The translations under genes were made by a program, and so were the position numbers. A model generated the notes under the pieces. That model was not told the origin of the DNA, did not search any database, and saw nothing but the letters and a program-made list of their open reading frames with translations. Source: Planctomycetales bacterium (GTDB lineage: Bacteria; Planctomycetota; Planctomycetia; Pirellulales; Thermoguttaceae). Taken from it: 5,630 bases of DNA. The number at the start of each line of letters is the position of its first letter. The first letter of the stretch is position 1. Shown piece after piece: positions 1-3,693 of the stretch. The stretch lies in assembly GCA_007122045.1 (NCBI GenBank), contig SKJM01000140.1, positions 1 to 5,630 on the forward strand, written 5' to 3'.

Positions 1-1122
1 ACCCTGTCGCCCGAGGCCCAGGCCGCCGTGGCGATGGTCGAGGATTTCGGCGGGAAGGTTCGCCGGGACGAGGCGGGCCGCGTGATTGCGGTCGATCTCA
101 GCGAGCAGGTCGTTTCCGACGACGAGGTGAAACGACTCGCCTCGTTGACCGATTTGAAGGAGCTTTCGCTGCGCGGCACGGAGATTACCGACGAATCGGC
201 GTCGGTCATTGCCCGGTTTACCCGGCTTGAGCAACTCGAACTCGACAACACGGTGATGACCGACGCCGGGGTGCGGGAACTCGCCGCGCTGACGGAACTG
301 AACGACCTGCGGCTCCGGCGCATGACCCGTGTAACTCCCGAGGCGCTGGAAAGCCTGGCGGAGTTGCCCAACTTGCAGTACCTGCACTTGACCGACAATT
401 ACTTCGGCGACACCGGGCTGCAATACATCGCGCAGTTCCCGAACGTGCGGTTGCTCGACGTCCGCGGCGACGACATGATCGGCGATGCGGGCCTCGAGGC
501 GCTGGTGGGTATGGACACCCTGGTGGCGCTGCGGGTGCGGAGCCGCTCGGTGAGCGACATGGGCATGGAAAGCCTTGCTCAAATGCCCCAGCTTCGCACG
601 CTCGCCATCGAGGACTCGCTGGCGCTGAGCGACTATGGCCTGGAACACCTCGCGGCGCTGACGGAACTCGACGACCTCTCCATAGCGCAGGCGTTCAACG
701 TGACCGACGCCGGCCTGGAGCACTTGGCCGGCCTGACGAATCTGCGGCGGCTGAACTTCCGCCGGCTCGGCCTCAGCGGGGAGGGGTTGACCCACCTCAG
801 CGGCCTCACCGAAGTGTGGTCGCTCGACCTGGGCGGCACCGCCATCGGCGACGACGCCTTGGCGCACCTGAAGCAGTTCCCCAAGCTCACGCGGCTGAAC
901 CTCATGATGACGCCGGTGAGCGATGCCGGCATGGAGCAGCTTGCCGAATTGACTTCGCTGAAGTGGTTGAGCCTCGAGCAGACGCAGATCAGCGACGAAG
1001 CCGTGGAACATCTGTCCCGGCTGAAGTCGCTCACCGAGCTGGACGTATCGGAGACGCAGATTACGGAGGTCGGGCTGGCCCGGCTCCGCGCGGCGCTGCC
1101 GAATGCGCGCATCAGCCCGTGA
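1..1122 (+). CDS. Leucine-rich-repeat protein, 5'-truncated by window edge
   Basis: The frame is open from base 1 to the TGA at 1120-1122, giving 373 visible residues. A GTG at 28 and an ATG at 34 exist, but no Shine-Dalgarno precedes them. The residues before them read on naturally into a lead-in (EAQAAVAMVEDFGGKV) that in related proteins lies inside the chain, so the true start is probably upstream. From about residue 38 to the C-terminus I count about 13.5 tandem repeats of 24-25 residues. They follow a pattern like (I/V)(S/T)DxGLxxLxxLxxLxxLxLxxT; clear examples are TDAGLEHLAGLTNLRRLNF and SDAGMEQLAELTSLKWLSL. This is the leucine-rich-repeat consensus frequent in planctomycetes, a curved scaffold for protein-protein contact. 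No kinase, F-box or other domain is visible in the portion seen. The ligand and cell location cannot be told; any signal peptide would lie upstream. It is probably not in the operon that follows, because a promoter and hairpins lie between them. Confidence 0.92.
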   Translation, partial: TLSPEAQAAVAMVEDFGGKVRRDEAGRVIAVDLSEQVVSDDEVKRLASLTDLKELSLRGTEITDESASVIARFTRLEQLELDNTVMTDAGVRELAALTELNDLRLRRMTRVTPEALESLAELPNLQYLHLTDNYFGDTGLQYIAQFPNVRLLDVRGDDMIGDAGLEALVGMDTLVALRVRSRSVSDMGMESLAQMPQLRTLAIEDSLALSDYGLEHLAALTELDDLSIAQAFNVTDAGLEHLAGLTNLRRLNFRRLGLSGEGLTHLSGLTEVWSLDLGGTAIGDDALAHLKQFPKLTRLNLMMTPVSDAGMEQLAELTSLKWLSLEQTQISDEAVEHLSRLKSLTELDVSETQITEVGLARLRAALPNARISP

Positions 1123-1127
1123 CTGAA

Positions 1128-1186
1128 CCGTCCGGCCTGACCAGTTTCCGGGGCAGTCCCCCCGGGAACGGTCGCCGGTCGGACGG
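1128..1186 (+). terminator. Nested inverted repeats after the LRR gene, possible terminator
   Basis: Five bases after the LRR stop, CCGTCCG (1128-1134) can pair with CGGACGG (1180-1186). Inside this, TTCCGGGG (1146-1153) pairs with CCCCGGGAA (1160-1168) with one bulged G. No T-run follows, so a classic intrinsic terminator is not shown. A GC-rich hairpin without a U-tract, or a barrier hairpin protecting the 3' end of the transcript, fits equally well. Confidence 0.4.
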
Positions 1187-1190
1187 CCGA

Positions 1191-1220
1191 TAGACAACCC
1201 CGGTTCGTCCGGTCTATAAT
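1191..1220 (+). promoter_or_regulatory. Sigma70-like promoter for the two-gene operon
   Basis: TAGACA (1191-1196) matches the -35 consensus TTGACA at five of six positions. TATAAT (1215-1220) is a perfect -10 box. The spacer is 18 bp. Transcription would begin near 1227 and give a leader of about 80 bases before the ATG at 1309. It is the best promoter match in the window and separates the downstream pair from the LRR gene. Confidence 0.65.
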
Positions 1221-1235
1221 GGGGTCGGCGTGTGG

Positions 1236-1280
1236 GGCCGGCGCGCGGCCGAGCGGGGAGACCGCAGGCGACCTCCCCGC
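1236..1280 (+). promoter_or_regulatory. Structured 5' leader with two stem-loops
   Basis: Between the predicted transcription start and the Shine-Dalgarno lie two hairpins. GGCCG (1236-1240) pairs with CGGCC (1246-1250) over a 5-base loop. GCGGGGAG (1253-1260) pairs perfectly with CTCCCCGC (1273-1280) over a 12-base loop. The second stem ends 12 bases before the GGAGGG ribosome site at 1293-1298. No known riboswitch class is recognised. Roles in translation control, mRNA stability or attenuation are all possible, as is chance in a GC-rich leader. Confidence 0.4.
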
Positions 1281-1308
1281 GTAAGTGGTGTTGGAGGGAA
1301 AGGTTCGG

Positions 1309-1851
1309 ATGGATTTCAAGCGAATCATGCCGCCGATGGTGTTGCTGTGCGCGGGCGCGGGGATGCTCGTGTACGGGGCGGTGTTTCACACGCTGACCAT
1401 CCTCGAAGAAGAGGAGACCGAACTGTCGATCCCCATCCCATCGCCGTTCGACCAGCCGGCCGACCCGGTGGACCGCCATTTCCACTTGCCCGGGGGCGAT
1501 CGGTTCGGGGCGATCGACCCGTTCCATTCGGCTGTGCCGCCCGACCTGCCGCCGGGGGGCGAGGCCGTGGACCCCTTCGATCCGGGCGCCTGGCCGCCGG
1601 AAGCCATGGAGGCCGACCCGTTTGCTGCGCCCCCGGGGCAGCCGGGTGAGCTTACGCAAGCCGAGCCTTCCTGGTTCCCCGACCCGCATGGAATGATGTT
1701 TCAAACGGTGACGCGGATTGAATGGATCCCGCGTACGGAACCCGAGTGGGCCTTGGTCCGCGAGGTGACCTTCGGAGGCGTCGCCCGGCGGGAGGACGGC
1801 CAATTGAAGCGGACGTACCGCGGCAAGCCGCCGACCCTGTGCCCTACGTGA
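1309..1851 (+). CDS. Small membrane-anchored proline/acid-rich protein, first gene of the pair with the NapH-like protein
   Basis: This encodes 180 residues from the ATG at 1309, which is preceded by GGAGGG at 1293-1298. A GTG at 1285 would add eight residues but has no ribosome site. Residues 1-5 are short and basic (MDFKR). Residues 6-27 form one hydrophobic segment rich in Ala, Gly, Val and Leu (MPPMVLLCAGAGMLVYGAVFH), so this is a signal anchor or single-pass membrane protein. After the membrane comes an EEEETE run. Residues from about 45 to 120 are low-complexity and rich in Pro, Asp and Gly, with repeated DPF/DRF-like motifs (VDPFDPGAW, EADPFAAPP), and are likely disordered. The last 44 residues look folded and end FGGVARREDGQLKRTYRGKPPTLCPT when read in two halves, with one Cys three residues from the end. 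I do not recognise a named family. Its stop overlaps an alternative start of the next gene, so the two products probably act together at the membrane. My impression that similar proteins precede NapH-like genes in other planctomycetes is recall, not a search result. Confidence 0.8.
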   Translation: MDFKRIMPPMVLLCAGAGMLVYGAVFHTLTILEEEETELSIPIPSPFDQPADPVDRHFHLPGGDRFGAIDPFHSAVPPDLPPGGEAVDPFDPGAWPPEAMEADPFAAPPGQPGELTQAEPSWFPDPHGMMFQTVTRIEWIPRTEPEWALVREVTFGGVARREDGQLKRTYRGKPPTLCPT

Positions 1852-1858
1852 GTGCGGT

Positions 1859-1867
1859 AAAGGAGGT
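1859..1867 (+). promoter_or_regulatory. Strong Shine-Dalgarno deciding the start of the NapH-like gene
   Basis: AAAGGAGGT is almost a full complement of the 16S rRNA 3' end. The GTG at 1848 lies upstream of it and the ATG at 1869 is one base after it, so neither is placed for use. The ATG at 1878 is ten bases downstream, a workable spacing, and is chosen as the start. Confidence 0.7.
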
Positions 1868-1877
1868 CATGGCGGCC

Positions 1878-2738
1878 ATGGCCAAGCGAAAATCCATTCC
1901 TTTTGCGGCACGGCTTGCCCGGTGGCGGGTGTGGGTGCAGGCAACGTTTCTGCTTGTCTGGCTGGATCCGCTGCTCTTGCGGTTGCACGCGATCTGCGGA
2001 CCCGTGTTTCATTGCCACTCGTGCCCCCTGGCCACGTTCGCCTGCCCGATCGGCGTGCTGGTGAACTTCAACGCGCTGCACGTGTTTCCCGTTCTTGCAG
2101 TGGGCACGCTGCTGGTGGTCGGCGCGATGGCCGGGACCTTCATTTGCGGTTGGGTTTGCCCGTTCGGGCTGCTGCAAGACCTGGCCGCCCGGGTGCCGGC
2201 GCCGAAGTTCCGTCCGCCGCGGTGGATGACGCACATGCGCTACGGGGTCCTGGTCGGGCTGGTCCTGCTGATCCCCTATTTCTTCGGGAGCGGCCACCCG
2301 CTGTCGTTCTGCCGGGTTTGCCCCGCGGGGGCCCTCGAGGCCGCCCTGCCCCACACGGTGGCGACGGCGGTCGCCGGCGGGCCGGTCGAGTGGCCCGGCG
2401 CCGTCAAGGGACTTGTGCTGGCGGCCTTCGTCGTGGGCATCTTCTTCATGTGGCGCCCCTGGTGTACGCTGTTCTGCCCGCTGGGTGCCGTCTTCAGCCT
2501 GATGAACCGCTTCTCCGTCCTGTTCCTGCGAATCGACCAGCCGCGGTGCCGCGACTGCGACCTCTGCCGGAAACGGTGCCGATACGGAGGGCAATCGGCA
2601 ACGCGGGCAAGCGAGATGGAGTGCATCCGGTGCCTCGATTGCACCCGCTGCGACGTGATCTCGGTGGATCACGTCTTCGCGCGCGGGAATAAGCGGCCGA
2701 TGCCCGACGATCAAAACCTGGAACCGGCGTCACCATGA
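1878..2738 (+). CDS. NapH/MauN-like polytopic membrane [4Fe-4S] protein
   Basis: This encodes 286 residues from the ATG at 1878, chosen from Shine-Dalgarno spacing. Hydrophobic segments lie near residues 18-37, 65-87, 121-137 and 175-192. Cys-Pro motifs sit beside them: CHSCP (46-50), CPIG (56-59), C90GWVC94PFG, C145RVC148PAG and C196TLFC200PLG. These motifs are the hallmark of the NapH/MauN/NosR-type membrane domain. The C-terminal part carries two [4Fe-4S] cluster motifs: C224-x2-C227-x2-C230-x3-C234 and C249-x2-C252-x2-C255-x2-C258. The second is one residue shorter than usual before its last Cys. Family members pass electrons from the quinol pool to periplasmic partners, or help assemble or keep active metalloenzymes. 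The specific partner enzyme is not in this window, so no gene symbol is given. The small anchored protein immediately upstream is the likely partner. Translational coupling is plausible because that gene's TGA (1849-1851) lies just before this ribosome site. Confidence 0.9.
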   Translation: MAKRKSIPFAARLARWRVWVQATFLLVWLDPLLLRLHAICGPVFHCHSCPLATFACPIGVLVNFNALHVFPVLAVGTLLVVGAMAGTFICGWVCPFGLLQDLAARVPAPKFRPPRWMTHMRYGVLVGLVLLIPYFFGSGHPLSFCRVCPAGALEAALPHTVATAVAGGPVEWPGAVKGLVLAAFVVGIFFMWRPWCTLFCPLGAVFSLMNRFSVLFLRIDQPRCRDCDLCRKRCRYGGQSATRASEMECIRCLDCTRCDVISVDHVFARGNKRPMPDDQNLEPASP

Positions 2739-2740
2739 CG

Positions 2741-2763
2741 CGCGTCCCGTTGCGCGGGGCGTG
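2741..2763 (+). terminator. Hairpin just after the NapH-like gene, possible terminator
   Basis: Two bases after the TGA, bases 2741-2749 (CGCGTCCCG) pair with 2755-2763 (CGGGGCGTG). The result is a 9-bp stem with two G-U pairs and a 5-base loop. No U-tract follows. Its position between convergent genes suits a transcription end or an mRNA 3' stabiliser. A weaker inverted repeat, TGGGC (2795-2799) with GCCCA (2808-2812), lies between it and the histidine-rich gene and could serve the opposite strand. Confidence 0.4.
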
Positions 2764-2862
2764 ATGCGGCAGTCGCCATTCGAGGAGAACGGGTTGGGCG
2801 AATGCTTGCCCACGGCGCACACCCCATCTTGGACGAACTTCTGAGGGGAGCCGGTCACGAAG

Positions 2863-3114
2863 CTAATGCCCATGCTCGTGCAGTTCGGCCAGGTGTTCGG
2901 CATCGGCATGCTCGTGCAACTCGGCCAGGGAATGCTCGTGGTCGTGCCCCAACTCCTCGCCCGGGGCATGGGCGTGCAGATGCGAGTGCTCGTGCGCATG
3001 CGTGTGTTCATGGGCATGCGTATGGACTGTTCCGTCGTCATGCCGGTGCTCGTGGGCATGGCTATGGGTGTGGACGTGCGAATGAGCGTGCTCGTGTTTG
3101 GTTTCGGTCGGCAT
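2863..3114 (-). CDS. Small histidine-rich protein, probable metal-binding
   Basis: This encodes 83 residues, of which 29 (35 percent) are histidine. Residues 7-25 and 31-49 are near-perfect H-x alternation (HEHAHSHVHTHSHAHEHRH and HTHAHEHTHAHEHSHLHAH) split by the short acidic spacer DDGTV. After an APGEELG hinge (50-56) the tail carries two imperfect 12-residue units with the core LAELHEH, ending HGH. There is no signal peptide, membrane segment or Cys, so it is likely cytoplasmic. The ATG (3114-3112) has GGAGG on the coding strand at 3127-3123 with eight bases between, and a good promoter further upstream. This separates it from the overlapping frames. Alternating His runs bind Ni, Zn, Co or Cu, as in the His-rich stretches of HypB, Hpn-type proteins and zinc-transport proteins. 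By inference it is a metal buffer or chaperone. No metal enzyme or transporter adjoins it, so the metal is unknown. It could instead be a low-complexity ORF, but the ribosome site and promoter argue against that. Confidence 0.8.
   Translation of the reverse strand: MPTETKHEHAHSHVHTHSHAHEHRHDDGTVHTHAHEHTHAHEHSHLHAHAPGEELGHDHEHSLAELHEHADAEHLAELHEHGH
2871..2929 (-). repeat. In-frame 36-bp-period duplication in the histidine-rich gene
   Basis: The 23-bp segments 2871-2893 and 2907-2929 differ at only two positions. Their offset is 36 bases, exactly 12 codons. They encode the two LAELHEH units at the C-terminus, which points to tandem duplication as the way the tail grew. Confidence 0.75.
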
Positions 3115-3122
3115 GGTATCGG

Positions 3123-3127
3123 CCTCC
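3123..3127 (-). promoter_or_regulatory. Ribosome binding site of the histidine-rich gene
   Basis: CCTCC on the plus strand reads GGAGG on the coding strand, eight bases before the ATG at 3114. It singles out the minus-strand frame as the coding one in a stretch where several frames are open on both strands. Confidence 0.75.
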
Positions 3128-3165
3128 GGTTCGGCGGGAGCAAGTCTGATTTCTCTAACGAAGTA

Positions 3166-3194
3166 ATTCTATACGTCGTGCCGACCCCGGGCAA
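3166..3194 (-). promoter_or_regulatory. Sigma70-like promoter of the histidine-rich gene
   Basis: On the minus strand, TTGCCC (3194-3189) is followed after 17 bp by TAGAAT (3171-3166). The match is four of six at -35 and five of six at -10, with ideal spacing. The start would fall near 3159, giving a leader of about 45 bases. The region 3141-3175 is markedly more AT-rich than its surroundings, as expected for a promoter. Confidence 0.6.
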
Positions 3195-3200
3195 ACGGAT

Positions 3201-3216
3201 ATTACCGGCCGGAAAT
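3201..3216. promoter_or_regulatory. Palindrome next to the -35 box, candidate operator
   Basis: The 16-bp sequence ATTACCGGCCGGAAAT is symmetric except at one pair (3204/3213) and has a perfect CCGGCCGG core. It lies six bases upstream of the -35 box of the histidine-rich gene, a usual place for an activator or overlapping repressor site. It does not match a metal-regulator box that I know (Fur, Zur or NikR). No regulator gene is in the window. Confidence 0.35.
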
Positions 3217-3227
3217 GTGTGATATTT

Positions 3228-3251
3228 CATGCCCATGCCCATGCCCATACC
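3228..3251. repeat. Hexanucleotide tandem repeat, CATGCC x4 (last unit CATACC)
   Basis: There are three perfect CATGCC units and a fourth with one change. On the plus strand one frame reads His-Ala repeated, like the neighbouring histidine-rich gene but in the opposite orientation. It lies upstream of that gene's promoter and at the broken end of the toxin remnant. A simple repeat of this kind can slip during replication. Confidence 0.8.
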
Positions 3252-3254
3252 CGC

Positions 3255-3302
3255 TCACTCCCAGCCCGGAAGAAAGGCATGGGTGTCCAAGAGAAGCGTC
3301 AC
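3255..3302 (-). pseudogene. VapC-type (PIN-domain) toxin remnant, N-terminal fragment only
   Basis: A GTG at 3302 on the minus strand starts VTLLLDTHAFLPGWE and then stops. The first eleven residues match the signature start of PIN-domain VapC RNase toxins (LLLDTHAFLWWL), including the first catalytic Asp (residue 6 here). The usual WW and the remaining roughly 115 residues, with the other acidic residues, are missing. The GTG overlaps the antitoxin TGA as GTGA, the coupling normal for these operons. Homology stops near 3267, shortly before the CATGCC repeat, so a deletion or rearrangement probably removed the rest. It cannot be an active nuclease. The match is short, but it is supported by the adjoining antitoxin tail. 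Confidence 0.55.
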
Positions 3303-3526
3303 GGCATATACTCGCGAAAGTCTTCCAGGTGTTCATTGTCCTCGCTGATGATTCGCAGCTTCCCAATGGCGCTACCGGGGCGGCGCGGTTTGAGAGCGGG
3401 ACAAGGCGGGGCGGTCAGCCGGGCAACCGGTTCGTCTGCCACTCCAACAGGGCCCGTCGTCGCGTCAACCGCGGGTCCGTTCCTACACCGGGAGCCGATC
3501 GCCCGGCGCCGGCCATGCCATCCATG
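3299..3526 (-). pseudogene. Phd/YefM-type antitoxin remnant, C-terminal half
   Basis: The minus-strand frame is open from just after a TAG at 3529-3527 to the TGA at 3301-3299. The recognisable part starts near 3442, where a GTG occurs, and runs 47 codons. It holds the element EPVARLTAP, equivalent to the conserved G-K/E-PVARL of Phd-family antitoxins. Next comes KPRRPGSAIGK, equivalent to the RRPGSAKG stretch, and then the acidic toxin-binding tail EDNEHLEDFREYMP. Upstream of VADEPVARL the reading decays: the usual N-terminal MxxVxIxEAKxxLSxL DNA-binding half is not found, and in-frame stops occur within the 18-bp repeats. In life this protein would repress its own operon and neutralise VapC. 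Here it is a relic, because both the N-terminal half and most of the toxin are gone. Confidence 0.6.
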
Positions 3527-3552
3527 CTAACACTGCCATCCATGCTAGCACT
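3517..3552. repeat. 18-bp perfect-length tandem duplication
   Basis: GCCATCCATGCTAACACT (3517-3534) is followed directly by the same 18 bases with one A-to-G change (3535-3552). Each copy puts a TAG stop in the antitoxin remnant frame. The flanks are also rich in ATGC/GCAT words (CCATGCCATC before, GCATGCAC after). It may be a slippage product or an insertion scar; neither can be proven here. Confidence 0.8.
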
Positions 3553-3660
3553 GCATGCACGCACGAGCAAGAAATTCGCCGCGGTTGGGCTTGTCGTTTC
3601 GCGCGCAATGTCATAAGCTAGTTGCTACCCGCCCCACGTTCCGCGGGTAGCGCGTCAGGG
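3553..3660. other. Gene-free leader region before the cyclase gene
   Basis: I see no convincing gene here. Possible plus-strand promoter elements are TTGTCG (3591-3596) and TAAGCT (3614-3619), spaced 17 bp, but the match is weak. A 43-codon minus-strand frame (3614-3483) crosses the 18-bp repeats but has no ribosome site and no recognisable content. The main element is the inverted repeat at 3624-3651, listed separately. Confidence 0.4.
3624..3651. repeat. 9-bp perfect inverted repeat upstream of the cyclase gene
   Basis: GCTACCCGC (3624-3632) and GCGGGTAGC (3643-3651) are exact reverse complements around a 10-base centre. The structure sits 43-70 bases before the ATG at 3694, so it may lie in the cyclase leader or overlap its promoter. 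It could be an RNA hairpin, an operator, or the terminator of a minus-strand unit lost with the toxin-antitoxin locus. No T-run is present on either side. Confidence 0.5.
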
Positions 3661-3693
3661 ATGACCGCTCACAAGGGCATGAGGCTTGCAGCA

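Noticed and set aside
1701..2714. 337-codon minus-strand frame opposite the NapH-like gene
   Set aside because: It is a GC-driven antisense shadow, rich in Arg, His and Gln. The plus frame has the Cys-Pro and ferredoxin motifs.
2795..2812. Inverted repeat TGGGC/GCCCA downstream of the histidine-rich gene as a firm terminator
   Set aside because: The stem is only five pairs with an 8-base loop and no T-run, so it is mentioned only as a weak possibility.
2866..3222. Plus-strand 118-codon frame rich in Met, Val and Gly opposite the histidine-rich gene
   Set aside because: It is the mirror of CAT/CAC codons (ATG/GTG on the other strand). It has no ribosome site, whereas the minus frame has GGAGG eight bases from its ATG and a promoter.
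2730..3248. Minus-strand 172-codon frame beginning Met-Gly-Met-Gly across the CATGCC repeat
   Set aside because: It starts in the simple repeat and spans the promoter of the histidine-rich gene. Its composition follows that gene read one frame off, with no recognisable domain.
2863..3260. CRISPR-like array, because short words recur
   Set aside because: The recurring words are His codons and a hexanucleotide repeat. There are no uniform repeats of 25-40 bases with unique spacers.
3219..3530. Plus-strand frame starting with a His-Ala repeat (IFHAHAHAHTR)
   Set aside because: The repeat comes from the CATGCC tract. The rest is antisense to the toxin-antitoxin remnant and shows no family features or ribosome site.
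3483..3614. 43-codon minus-strand frame across the 18-bp repeats
   Set aside because: It has no ribosome site. Its content is explained by the tandem duplication, and no family is recognisable.
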